Source: an uncultured Jannaschia sp. (lineage in GTDB: Bacteria; Pseudomonadota; Alphaproteobacteria; Rhodobacterales; Rhodobacteraceae). From it: DNA of 64,000 bases. Below the pieces are notes generated by a model. The model was not told the DNA's origin. It worked only from the letters and a program-made list of their open reading frames with translations, and ran no database searches. The position numbers were made by a program, and so were the translations under genes. Positions 8,936-16,517 of this stretch are shown here, piece by piece. The stretch lies in the NCBI RefSeq assembly GCF_947494055.1, contig NZ_CANLTR010000006.1, forward strand, positions 124,001-188,000. Direction: 5' to 3'. Within the stretch, counting starts at the first letter, position 1, and each line of letters begins with the position of its first letter.

Positions 8936-8979
8936 CTCGTCGGGGCGGCGCCCCCCGAGGGAACGGGACCGCCGCCCGT

Positions 8980-9000
8980 GCCACGCCCGTCGGGCGTGGC
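8980..9000 (-). terminator. terminator-type hairpin after the fasciclin gene
   Basis: GCCACGCCCG and CGGGCGTGGC form a perfect inverted repeat (8980-9000), 17 bases past the stop of the minus-strand fasciclin gene. No T tract follows. Confidence 0.6.
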
Positions 9001-9016
9001 GATTGCGGTGCGGGAC

Positions 9017-9577
9017 TTACTGCTGCGGCAGGAGAACGCGGTCGATGACGTGAATGACGCCGTTCGATTGCTGCACGTTGGCGATGGTGACGTTGGCGGT
9101 CCGACCGTTCTCGTCGGTCAGCATGATGTCGTCGCCGTCATAGGTCGCCTGCAGGGTGCAGCCGCCGACGGTCGGGACCGGATGCGTGCCGCCGTCGGCG
9201 TCGATCATGCCCTTGATCGCCATCGCGTCGGCATCGGCCGCCACGACGTGGCAGGCGAGGATCTGCGCGAGCTGTTCCTTGTTCTCGGGCATCATCAGCT
9301 GCTCGAGCGTCTCGTCGGAGATCATGTCGAACGCATCGTTCGTCGGTGCGAAGACGGTGAACGGACCCTCGCCCGACAGCGTCTCCACCAGACCAGCGGC
9401 CTGCACGGCAGCGACGAGCGTGGTGTGGTCGGCCGAGTTCACGGCGTTCTCGACGATGTTCATGTCGGCCATCATCGGCGCGCCGCCGACCATCGGGTTC
9501 TCGGTCGTCGCATCCTGGGCGAAGGCGGCAACGGGCAGCGTCAGCGCGGCGGCGGTCGCCATGGCAATATAATTCAT
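9017..9577 (-). CDS. secreted fasciclin (FAS1) domain protein
   Basis: A 186-aa exported protein with one FAS1 adhesion-type domain. The signal peptide covers residues 1-20 (MNYIAMATAAALTLPVAAFA). The FAS1 H1 box appears as GPFTVFAPTNDAFD, the mid-region as LAQILACHVVAADADA, and the H2-like end as NVQQSNGVIHVIDRVLLP. ATG 9577 has GGGAGA upstream and starts the signal peptide. It lies 98 bases behind the ECF sigma/anti-sigma pair on the same strand, with a candidate ECF promoter in the gap. Small FAS1 proteins are often linked to ECF sigma factors and may be their envelope-stress targets (inference). Confidence 0.9.
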   Translation of the reverse strand: MNYIAMATAAALTLPVAAFAQDATTENPMVGGAPMMADMNIVENAVNSADHTTLVAAVQAAGLVETLSGEGPFTVFAPTNDAFDMISDETLEQLMMPENKEQLAQILACHVVAADADAMAIKGMIDADGGTHPVPTVGGCTLQATYDGDDIMLTDENGRTANVTIANVQQSNGVIHVIDRVLLPQQ

Positions 9578-9634
9578 CTCAATCTCTCCCAATGGGCTCG
9601 TTGGACCGGGCATCCTCGCCTCGGTTACCCACAA

Positions 9635-9660
9635 TCACGAAAGCGTCGCCGCAAAGTTTC
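9635..9660 (-). promoter_or_regulatory. candidate ECF-sigma promoter before the fasciclin gene
   Basis: Read on the minus strand: GAAAC (9656-9660), a 16-base spacer, then CGTGA (9635-9639), about 58 bases upstream of the fasciclin start. The GAAAC/CGT form fits ECF-type promoters. The same arrangement with 17 bases occurs before the VPLPA-CTERM gene (60690-60716). Confidence 0.4.
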
Positions 9661-9675
9661 AGGCGCGCTGGAGCC

Positions 9676-10341
9676 TCAGATCTCGAAGAGCGGCTCGGCG
9701 GCAAGAATCTCGCCGGTCGGCTGCCCCGTGGGGGAGCCGCCCTCGGGCTCGTCGGAGATGGCGAAGACCACGCCCGGAGTCAGACCCTCGGGCCGCGGAA
9801 TGTCGATCTGGCCGTCCTCGGGCACGAGGCCGAGCGACACCGGGCCCGCATCGCCCGCGATCAGCCAGAGCTGTAGAGACCGACCCGGCGCGGCGGCGCC
9901 CTCCTGCAGGATGATGCGCAGCGTGTCCTCGTCCGCCCCAGCGGCCACGAGCAATCCCGCATCCGGCGCGGCAAGATCGACATGGAGGGTCGGATCGAAG
10001 GGATCGAGCGGTTGAAGCAGGAAGAACGCGGCGGCGAAGGCGGCGACCGGCATGCCGATGATGGCGCCCCACCCCGCCCAGCCGCGACGCGGCGCGCCCG
10101 GGAAGAGGCGGGTCTCCACGCGCCGCTTCAGGCGCGCGGGCGGCGTCACCTCCTCCGTGCCCAGAAACGTCGCGAAGGTGTCCGCCCATTCGGAATGCAG
10201 CGTGCGGAGCCCGGGCTCGCGCGCGAGCCGGCGCTCCAGAGCGGCCGCCTCGTCGCGATCAAGCAAACCGAGCACGTATTCCCCGACGAGGGCGGCATCG
10301 TCCTCGGGGCGTTCGGGGGAGCGTCCGGGTGCGTCGATCAT
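9676..10341 (-). CDS. anti-sigma factor, RskA/ChrR-like membrane type
   Basis: A 221-aa single-pass inner-membrane anti-sigma factor. The cytoplasmic N-terminal part (residues 1-85) has the anti-sigma signature ALVGEYVLGLLDRDEAAALERRL. A membrane helix spans about residues 91-110. The C-terminal domain is RskA-like and periplasmic, with SLQLWLIAGDAGPVSLGLVPEDG. The ATG at 10341 overlaps the sigma-factor stop (ATGA), so the two are translationally coupled. It would hold the ECF sigma factor inactive until an envelope signal. No zinc-binding HxxxCxxC motif is visible, unlike ChrR. Confidence 0.9.
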   Translation of the reverse strand: MIDAPGRSPERPEDDAALVGEYVLGLLDRDEAAALERRLAREPGLRTLHSEWADTFATFLGTEEVTPPARLKRRVETRLFPGAPRRGWAGWGAIIGMPVAAFAAAFFLLQPLDPFDPTLHVDLAAPDAGLLVAAGADEDTLRIILQEGAAAPGRSLQLWLIAGDAGPVSLGLVPEDGQIDIPRPEGLTPGVVFAISDEPEGGSPTGQPTGEILAAEPLFEI

Positions 10342-10886
10342 CGGGACATGCACTCCCGCAACGTGATCAGGCTCCGGCGGAGCCAGGTCCGCATCGTGTT
10401 GAGCGGCACCTCGAAGCGCGCGGACAGCTCGGCGTAGCTCTCGCCCATCAGGTAGGCCCCGCGGACCGCCTCGGACCGCTGCGCCTCGAGCTCGCCCAGG
10501 CACTCGGCGATCTTCTTCGCCTCGCCGCGCGCCACGACATGCGCCTCGGGCCCCGGCGTGGTGTCGTGCAGGGTATCGTCCGCTGGCATCTCTACGCGTC
10601 CGCTCTCCCGGCGCCGGGCTCGCAGGATGTCGATGCAATGGTTGCGCGCGATCGTCGCCAGCCAGGAGATGGGGGACAGGCCGTTGACCCGGTACCGGTC
10701 GGCGTTATTCCAGATCTTCACGTATATGTCCTGCACAGCGTCTTCGGCTTCCCCGCGGTTCCCCAAGACACGCAGTGCAATTCCGAACAGTTTCGCCGAC
10801 GTCGCGTCGTAGAGCCGGCCGAATGCGGCGCGGTCGCCAATCGCAGCACCTGCGAGCCAGCGCTCGATCTCTTCCTGTGTCGCCAA
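10338..10886 (-). CDS. ECF-type RNA polymerase sigma factor
   Basis: A 182-aa group-4 sigma factor. Region 2 covers about residues 20-90, with [20 protein letters not shown] and [17 protein letters not shown]. Region 4 (about 125-175) ends [21 protein letters not shown], the helix-turn-helix that reads the -35 element. I chose the TTG at 10886 because GGGAGGGG sits just upstream and it leaves room for promoters of divergent cobS. An in-frame ATG at 10964 would leave only 31 bases. It is followed by its anti-sigma factor and a likely target, the fasciclin gene. Confidence 0.9.
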   Translation of the reverse strand: MATQEEIERWLAGAAIGDRAAFGRLYDATSAKLFGIALRVLGNRGEAEDAVQDIYVKIWNNADRYRVNGLSPISWLATIARNHCIDILRARRRESGRVEMPADDTLHDTTPGPEAHVVARGEAKKIAECLGELEAQRSEAVRGAYLMGESYAELSARFEVPLNTMRTWLRRSLITLRECMSR

Positions 10887-10995
10887 GGACCCCTCCCCTG
10901 CGACCACGGGGCTGGCCGGGTCCGACCTGGCCTTTCCCTTGCGGTCCTCTCCCTTATGTTGCATCCGGGCACGCGGCTGCAAGGAGTGTATCGAG

Positions 10996-11982
10996 ATGGC
11001 GGATGGGGGTCTGGAGATGAAGGTGAAGCCGACCCGGGACGTCTCCGTCCGGGAGGCGTTCGGGATCGATTCCGATATGATCGTGAAGGGGTTCGAGGAT
11101 CCGGGCGAGCGCACGCCGGCGATCGACACCACCTACAAGTTCGACCCGGACACCACGCTCGCCATTCTTGCGGGCTTCGGCTGGAACCGCCGGGTGATGA
11201 TCCAGGGCTATCACGGGACCGGCAAGTCGACCCATATCGAGCAGGTCGCCGCCCGGCTGAACTGGCCCTGCGTGCGCGTCAACCTCGACAGCCACATCTC
11301 GCGCATCGACCTGATCGGCAAGGACGCGATCCGGCTGCGCGACGGTGTGCAGGTGACCGAGTTCCACGAGGGAATCCTGCCCTGGGCGCTGCGCAACCCG
11401 GTCGCGATCGTGTTCGACGAATACGATGCCGGCCGCGCCGACGTTATGTTCGTGATCCAGCGGGTGCTCGAGCACGACGGCAAGCTGACGCTGATGGATC
11501 AGAACGAGATCATCACGCCGCATCCGTCCTTCCGCCTCTTCGCGACGGCGAACACGGTGGGCCTCGGCGACACGACCGGCCTCTACCACGGCACGCAGCA
11601 GATCAACCAAGCGCAGATGGACCGCTGGTCGATGGTGGCGACGCTGAACTATCTCAGCCACGACGCCGAGACGATGATCGTTCTGGCGAAGAACCCGAAC
11701 TACAACAACGAGAAGGGTCGGCAGACCATTTCGCGCATGGTCACCGTCGCCGACCTCACCCGGACCGCCTTCATGAACGGTGATCTCTCGACCGTGATGT
11801 CACCGCGCACGGTCCTGGCCTGGGCGCAGAACGCGCAGATCTTCCGCGACATCGGCTATTCGTTCCGCCTGACCTTCCTCAACAAGTGCGACGAGCTCGA
11901 GCGGCAGACGGTCGCGGAGTTCTACCAGCGCTGCTTCGACGAGGAACTGCCCGAGAGCGCGGCGAGCCTGTCGCTCGGCTGA
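10996..11982 (+). CDS. cobS: aerobic cobaltochelatase subunit CobS
   Basis: A 328-aa AAA+ ATPase of the aerobic cobaltochelatase CobNST, which inserts cobalt into hydrogenobyrinate a,c-diamide during cobalamin synthesis. Walker A is GYHGTGKST (about residues 71-79), Walker B IVFDEYD (about 138-143), and the sensor region [14 protein letters not shown]. The family-specific [15 protein letters not shown] is present. ATG 10996 has AAGGAG nine bases upstream. cobT lies 2.4 kb downstream on the same strand, with a PRC-barrel gene and a TAXI gene (both minus strand) in between. cobN is not in the window. No cobalamin riboswitch is visible upstream. Confidence 0.96.
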   Translation: MADGGLEMKVKPTRDVSVREAFGIDSDMIVKGFEDPGERTPAIDTTYKFDPDTTLAILAGFGWNRRVMIQGYHGTGKSTHIEQVAARLNWPCVRVNLDSHISRIDLIGKDAIRLRDGVQVTEFHEGILPWALRNPVAIVFDEYDAGRADVMFVIQRVLEHDGKLTLMDQNEIITPHPSFRLFATANTVGLGDTTGLYHGTQQINQAQMDRWSMVATLNYLSHDAETMIVLAKNPNYNNEKGRQTISRMVTVADLTRTAFMNGDLSTVMSPRTVLAWAQNAQIFRDIGYSFRLTFLNKCDELERQTVAEFYQRCFDEELPESAASLSLG

Positions 11983-12036
11983 CGCGGCGTCGTCCGGCCC
12001 TGGCCGGACGGCGTCGTCAGCTCGGCGCAAACATGA

Positions 12037-12066
12037 AAAAGGGGCGGCCCGAAGGCCGCCCCTTTT
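12037..12066. terminator. strong bidirectional intrinsic terminator
   Basis: AAAAGGGGCGGCC (12037-12049) pairs perfectly with GGCCGCCCCTTTT (12054-12066) around a CGAA tetraloop. A-tract and T-tract flank the GC stem, so it works for cobS (+) and for the convergent PRC-barrel gene (-). Confidence 0.93.
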
Positions 12067-12082
12067 CACATTCTGGCAATAA

Positions 12083-12823
12083 TCAGTTGCCGGCCGGTTC
12101 CGTCGTGCCTTCGGTCGCGGTGCCGTCGGCCGGGGCCATTCCGGTGTCGCCCGCGGGCGCCATCTCCGTCCCGTCCGCCGGGGCCATGGTTCCGTCGGCC
12201 GGCGCCATGCCACCCGTGCCGGTGGTCCCCATCGTGTCGCCAACCGGCTGCGCGGCCGCGTTCTCGGCCTCCTGCTCGTCCATGCTGACGAATTCGGGCG
12301 CCCCTTCGAGGTCCTCGCGCGTCGCCGCGGTCTGGAGGCGGGTCTCGCCGTTCTCGTCGGTCATCACCTCGAGCTGTCCCATCTCGATCGCGACGCGCTT
12401 CTCGCCGATCCCGAGGAAGCCGCCGACGCCGATCACCACGCCTTCGACGGTTCCGTCGAGGTTCACGATCATGTCGCTGATATCACCAATGGACTCGTCC
12501 TCTGTCGAGTAGACGGAGCTTCCCATCAGGTTGCTGGCGAGCGCGGTATTCTCGCCCTGCATCACGATCTGGCCTTCCACCGGCTGCGCCGGCTCTTCCA
12601 TTTCGGCGGTCTCCTCCATCTCGGTCGTGCCCTCGACGGGCTCGACAGGGACGGTCTCGGTCGTCGTGGTGGTGTCGTCCATCGTGCCTTCCGCGGGCGG
12701 CTCCATGGTGGCCTCGCCCTCTGCCGGGGGCGTCTCGGTCGTGTCCTGTGCGTAGACGGCCGCCGGGCCCGTCGCCAGCATGGCGATGAGCGCGAGCCGG
12801 CTGATTCCCATCTTATTGGACAT
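12083..12823 (-). CDS. exported PRC-barrel protein with acidic low-complexity flanks
   Basis: A 246-aa protein with a signal peptide (residues 1-25, ending VYA). A Thr/Glu/Pro-rich acidic stretch covers about residues 26-85. A PRC-barrel domain follows (about 93-145: LMGSSVYSTEDESIGDISD, then VEGVVIGVGGFLGIGEKRVAI). The C-terminal tail repeats MAPADGT-like units (about 207-236). PRC-barrels are small beta-barrels; exported ones are often stress-induced in alphaproteobacteria, with no known enzymatic role. AGGAG precedes the start at 12823. A good EcfG-type promoter match lies at 12921-12946, fitting a general-stress gene. The gene is convergent with cobS and separates it from cobT. Confidence 0.85.
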   Translation of the reverse strand: MSNKMGISRLALIAMLATGPAAVYAQDTTETPPAEGEATMEPPAEGTMDDTTTTTETVPVEPVEGTTEMEETAEMEEPAQPVEGQIVMQGENTALASNLMGSSVYSTEDESIGDISDMIVNLDGTVEGVVIGVGGFLGIGEKRVAIEMGQLEVMTDENGETRLQTAATREDLEGAPEFVSMDEQEAENAAAQPVGDTMGTTGTGGMAPADGTMAPADGTEMAPAGDTGMAPADGTATEGTTEPAGN

Positions 12824-12920
12824 GTCGGATACTCCTGATCCTGATTTCTTACGCAGCGTCGCGCCACAATCCTCGCGGATCGTCCTCCCGCGCGACGCCG
12901 GTGCGATGCGGCATGACCAG

Positions 12921-12946
12921 AACGACTTGGCCGGGCAATCCGTTCC
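12921..12946 (-). promoter_or_regulatory. EcfG-type general stress promoter candidate
   Basis: Read on the minus strand: GGAAC (12942-12946), a 17-base spacer, then CGTT (12921-12924). This exactly matches the alphaproteobacterial general-stress consensus GGAAC-N16/17-CGTT. It lies about 100 bases upstream of the PRC-barrel start, outside any gene. Confidence 0.55.
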
Positions 12947-12997
12947 CCGTGGCGCACGGTCGGCGGTGCGTCGTTTTCGCAGGACGGTCTGCCGCGA

Positions 12998-14293
12998 TCA
13001 CCCCCGGGACGCGATCCGGCTTAGGAGGAGGTCGATATGAAGCCGGGCGTTGTAGGCATAGTCGCGATAGGCCAGCGGGAGCTTAAGCCGCGCGATCTCG
13101 TCGTCGATCTCCCGAAGCTCCGTCTGCAGGTCCGTCAGATGCCCGGCATCCGCGGTCCGCGCCGCCTCCGCCTCGATCTGCCGGATCCGGGCATAGTGCC
13201 GGAACACGCGGGAGCGGACGCGAAAGGCGTAGAGCCCCGGCAGCGCGCGCAGGAGCGGCAGCAGCAGGAAGACGATCGGAAGGAGCAGGATCGCGAAGCG
13301 GTTGATCTGGGCCACGACCCAATAGGGCAGGATGTCGGCGAAGACGGAGGGCCCGTCCGCCAGCAGATCGCGCGCGTAGCTGTCCTGCGGCAGCGCCGCG
13401 TCGGCCATCGACGGATAGGTGCCCGCCGATGTCAGGACGTCACCCGGCCCGTGGACGCGGATCGCGGCCTCGACGATCCGGTCGACCGCCGCCGGATGCA
13501 GGTGCGGCTCGGCCACAATGCGCGCGACCAGCCCGAGGAGGCGGAGATCCTCGGCCGGCAGCGGCGGGTCGAGCGAGAACGCGCCGGACGGCACGTCGAC
13601 GATCCGCGCCTGCGCCATCCGCCGCGACAGCGCGACGACATGCGCCACCGGCAGAAGCATCACGTCGGGATCGGAGAGGATGGGCTGGAGATAGGGCGCG
13701 GAGAGCGGAGCGACGAAGACGGCGACGTCCGCCTCCCCCGCCGCAAGCGCGCCCGCGGCGTCGGCGCCACCGAGGGAAAGCAGCGTGTTGTCCGCGCCGG
13801 GCAACCCTGCCGCCGCAAGCAGGCTCGACGTCGCCGCCCGCGTCCCCGACCCCTCCGCTCCGGCCGCGATCCGGAGCCCCGCCCATTCCGCGACGTTGCG
13901 CGGAATGCCGACGGGACGATTCGGCGCGACCGCGTCCGCGCCTCCGGTCCCCGTATCCAGCCGCGCGAAGATCAACAGGGGCTCGATGAAGACCGATCCC
14001 AACGTCTCGACCGGCACGTCCGGCTCGATCCCACCCTGCAGGAGCGCCGCGTCCACAACCCCGCTTGCCAGCAGCGCCGCGTTCTCGACGGAGCCGGCGG
14101 TGGCGACGAGGTCGAGCGAGATCCCGTCCTCGGCCAGGATGTCGCGGTAGCGCTCGGCGATCCGCCAGTAGCCTCCGTCCTCGATCCCCGCCGCGAAGCG
14201 CACCCGCTCCGGTGGCGGCAGGTCGCGCGCGAACCAGAGCGTGGCGGCGAGGACGCCGACGACGAGAAGGGCGTAGCCCAGAACGCGGATCAT
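12998..14293 (-). CDS. TAXI family TRAP transporter solute-binding protein with C-terminal membrane segment
   Basis: A 431-aa protein of the TAXI (TRAP-associated extracytoplasmic immunogenic) binding-protein family. An N-terminal membrane anchor or uncleaved signal covers residues 1-22 ([21 protein letters not shown]). The binding domain spans about residues 30-310, with [21 protein letters not shown] and [28 protein letters not shown] hydrophobic stretch near residue 340 ([20 protein letters not shown]) and a charged, probably coiled-coil tail follow. I chose ATG 14293 because the hydrophobic anchor starts there. No TRAP permease (DctQM-like) is adjacent. It is divergent from cobT. Confidence 0.85.
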   Translation of the reverse strand: MIRVLGYALLVVGVLAATLWFARDLPPPERVRFAAGIEDGGYWRIAERYRDILAEDGISLDLVATAGSVENAALLASGVVDAALLQGGIEPDVPVETLGSVFIEPLLIFARLDTGTGGADAVAPNRPVGIPRNVAEWAGLRIAAGAEGSGTRAATSSLLAAAGLPGADNTLLSLGGADAAGALAAGEADVAVFVAPLSAPYLQPILSDPDVMLLPVAHVVALSRRMAQARIVDVPSGAFSLDPPLPAEDLRLLGLVARIVAEPHLHPAAVDRIVEAAIRVHGPGDVLTSAGTYPSMADAALPQDSYARDLLADGPSVFADILPYWVVAQINRFAILLLPIVFLLLPLLRALPGLYAFRVRSRVFRHYARIRQIEAEAARTADAGHLTDLQTELREIDDEIARLKLPLAYRDYAYNARLHIDLLLSRIASRG

Positions 14294-14407
14294 GGTCGGA
14301 CCGGATGGCGCATCACGCGCGATAAGGCCGCCGGACCGCCCGCGACGCAACCCCTGCCGCTGCCGGCACGCCTTGCCTTTCGACCCCGCGAGCGCAATCT
14401 AGCACCC

Positions 14408-16273
14408 ATGAGCAAGCCCACCGACAATCCCGCCGATCCGTTCAAGAAGGCGCTGGCCGAGGCCACGAAGACGATGGCCGACGATTCCGACCTGGCCGTC
14501 ACCTACTCGGTGGATCCGCCCGGCCGTACGAACGACAGCGTCCGCCTGCCGCAGGTGAGCCGGCGGATGACGCGGGAGGAGGTGCTGCTCGCCCGCGGTA
14601 CGGCCGATGCCTTCGCGCTGCGCCATCGCCATCACGATTCCGGCGTCAACGCCCGCTACATGCCGCAGGGCAACATGGCGCGCGACCTCTACGACGCGAT
14701 GGAGACGGCGCGCTGCGAGGCCGTGGGCGCGCGGGCCATGCCCGGCACCGCCGGTAATATCGACGCCAAGATCGGGGTAGAGGCGGCGCGCAAGGGCTAC
14801 GCCGACGTGGCCGACAAGGCGCAGATCCCGCTCGCCACGGCGGCCGGGTACTGGATCCGCCAGATGGCCACCGGCCGCGACCTGCCGAAGGGCGCGGACA
14901 ACGCGCTCGAGCTCTGGCGCGGCTTCATCGAGGAGCAGACGGGCGACCGGCTCGACAATCTGCAGGACGTGCTGGGCGACCAGCGCGCCTTCGCCCGCCT
15001 TGCACGGCAACTGATCGAGGATCTGGGCTACGGCGATCAGCTCGGCGACGATCCCGACCAGGAGGCCGAGAACGAGGAGGAGGGTGAGGCCGAGGAGGAC
15101 GAGGAGCCCGATTCCACCGGCAACGACGAGGAGGAGGACGAGGCCGACGCCTCTCCCGAGCAGAGTCAGGACCAGCAGGACGATCCAAGCCAGGCCGAGG
15201 TGTCGATGGACGACATGGCCGACGAGGAGGCGGGCGAGGAGGCCGAGATGCCCGACGCCGACGAATCGTCGGAGCCGCCACCGCCGCCCCCCGTCTCCGA
15301 CGCCGATCCGAATTACACCGTCTTCACCGAACGCAACGACGAGATCGTGCACGCGGAGGAGCTGGCCGAGATCGCCGAGCTCGAACGCCTGCGCGCCTAT
15401 CTCGACCAGCAGCTCGACCCCCTGAAGGGCGCCGTCTCACGGCTCGCGAACAAGTTGCAGCGGCGCCTGCAGGCGCAACAGAACCGCTCCTGGGAGTTCG
15501 ACCTCGAGGAAGGCATTCTCGATGCCGGCCGACTCGCCCGCGTCGTCGCCAATCCGACCACGCCGCTCAGCTTCAAGATGGAGCGCGACACAGAGTTCCG
15601 CGATACCTGCGTGACGCTGCTGCTCGACAATTCCGGTTCGATGCGCGGCCGGCCCATCTCCATCGCTGCGATCTGCGCCGACGTGCTGGCGCGGACGCTG
15701 GAACGCTGCGGCGTGAAGGTGGAGATCCTCGGCTTCACGACCCGGGCCTGGAAGGGCGGGCTCGCCCGCGAGGAATGGCTGAAGGCCGGTCGCCCGCCCG
15801 CGCCGGGCCGCCTGAACGACCTTCGCCACATCGTCTACAAGTCCGCCGACGCGCCCTGGCGGCGGGTCCGGCCCAATCTCGGGCTGATGATGAAGGAGGG
15901 GTTGCTGAAGGAGAACATCGACGGCGAGGCGCTGGAATGGGCGCATCGCCGTGCGGTCGCGCGGCACGAGGCACGCAAGATCCTGATGGTGATCTCCGAC
16001 GGCGCGCCGGTCGACGACTCGACCCTGTCGGTGAACCCGGCGAACTATCTCGAGAAGCACCTGCGCGACGTCATCGCGATGATCGAGAAGCGCCGCGCCG
16101 TCGAGCTTCTGGCCATCGGCATCGGCCACGACGTCACGCGCTACTACGACCGCGCGGTCACGATCACCGACGTGGATCAGCTTGCCGGCGCCATGACCGA
16201 GCAGCTCGCCGCCCTGTTCGACGCCGACCCCCGCGCCCGGGCCCGCGTCATGGGCATGCGCCGGGTCTCCTGA
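14408..16273 (+). CDS. cobT: aerobic cobaltochelatase subunit CobT
   Basis: A 621-aa partner of CobS. The N-terminal CobT domain covers about residues 1-210 ([25 protein letters not shown]-type helices). A very acidic linker runs from about 215 to 300, rich in Glu/Asp. A C-terminal von Willebrand A domain begins near residue 400, with the MIDAS motif DNSGSM (Asp about 407) and later [10 protein letters not shown]. The CobST pair acts as a MoxR-ATPase/VWA chaperone that drives cobalt insertion by CobN. I chose ATG 14408, where homology starts; the frame is open far upstream but that part is antisense to the TAXI gene. Confidence 0.95.
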   Translation: MSKPTDNPADPFKKALAEATKTMADDSDLAVTYSVDPPGRTNDSVRLPQVSRRMTREEVLLARGTADAFALRHRHHDSGVNARYMPQGNMARDLYDAMETARCEAVGARAMPGTAGNIDAKIGVEAARKGYADVADKAQIPLATAAGYWIRQMATGRDLPKGADNALELWRGFIEEQTGDRLDNLQDVLGDQRAFARLARQLIEDLGYGDQLGDDPDQEAENEEEGEAEEDEEPDSTGNDEEEDEADASPEQSQDQQDDPSQAEVSMDDMADEEAGEEAEMPDADESSEPPPPPPVSDADPNYTVFTERNDEIVHAEELAEIAELERLRAYLDQQLDPLKGAVSRLANKLQRRLQAQQNRSWEFDLEEGILDAGRLARVVANPTTPLSFKMERDTEFRDTCVTLLLDNSGSMRGRPISIAAICADVLARTLERCGVKVEILGFTTRAWKGGLAREEWLKAGRPPAPGRLNDLRHIVYKSADAPWRRVRPNLGLMMKEGLLKENIDGEALEWAHRRAVARHEARKILMVISDGAPVDDSTLSVNPANYLEKHLRDVIAMIEKRRAVELLAIGIGHDVTRYYDRAVTITDVDQLAGAMTEQLAALFDADPRARARVMGMRRVS

Positions 16274-16330
16274 CCCCTTCTTCTTGGCGGAAATACTCCG
16301 GGGAGCGCGAGGGGCTGGCCCCTCGCTCGT
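16274..16330 (-). repeat. dispersed intergenic repeat, copy C
   Basis: Starts at the cobT stop. It holds the core, read on the minus strand as GGAGTATTTCCGCCAAGAAG (16280-16299), and a perfect 8-bp hairpin GCGAGGGG-CTGG-CCCCTCGC (16307-16326). Copy B at 26909-26967 has the same arrangement and the same CTGG loop. It may act as the cobT terminator. Confidence 0.6.
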
Positions 16331-16385
16331 CCGCCCGCGACGGATGACGCGCTGGAAGCACCCGTTCTTCCACCCAACGACAAAC

Positions 16386-16417
16386 AACCGTTTCGATCGG
16401 AACCGACCCAAACGGTT
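16386..16417. promoter_or_regulatory. 8-bp inverted repeat upstream of the M24 peptidase gene
   Basis: AACCGTTT (16386-16393) and AAACGGTT (16410-16417) form a perfect inverted repeat with a 16-base spacer, about 100 bases before the ATG at 16518. The centre-to-centre distance of 24 bases would put both arms on nearly the same DNA face. Possible operator; regulator unknown. Confidence 0.35.
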
Positions 16418-16517
16418 CGCGCGTTATGGCTCTCGTCGCAAGGGCCGCCCGCCGCCTCCGCAACGGTCTTTCCCCTTCGCAGGCCCACGACTATGCCGGG
16501 CGCCAAGGAGGCCGCCC

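Noticed and set aside
10887-10995. Cobalamin riboswitch before cobS
   Set aside because: The gap is only 109 bases and shows no B12-box-like sequence.
13037-14407. Open frame extending cobT upstream by 457 codons
   Set aside because: It is antisense to the TAXI gene, has no CobT homology and is arginine-rich; cobT clearly starts at 14408.
10996-16273. AAA+ ATPase plus VWA protein as a new defence or MoxR-type system
   Set aside because: Both proteins match CobS and CobT closely in motifs and length, so they are cobaltochelatase subunits.
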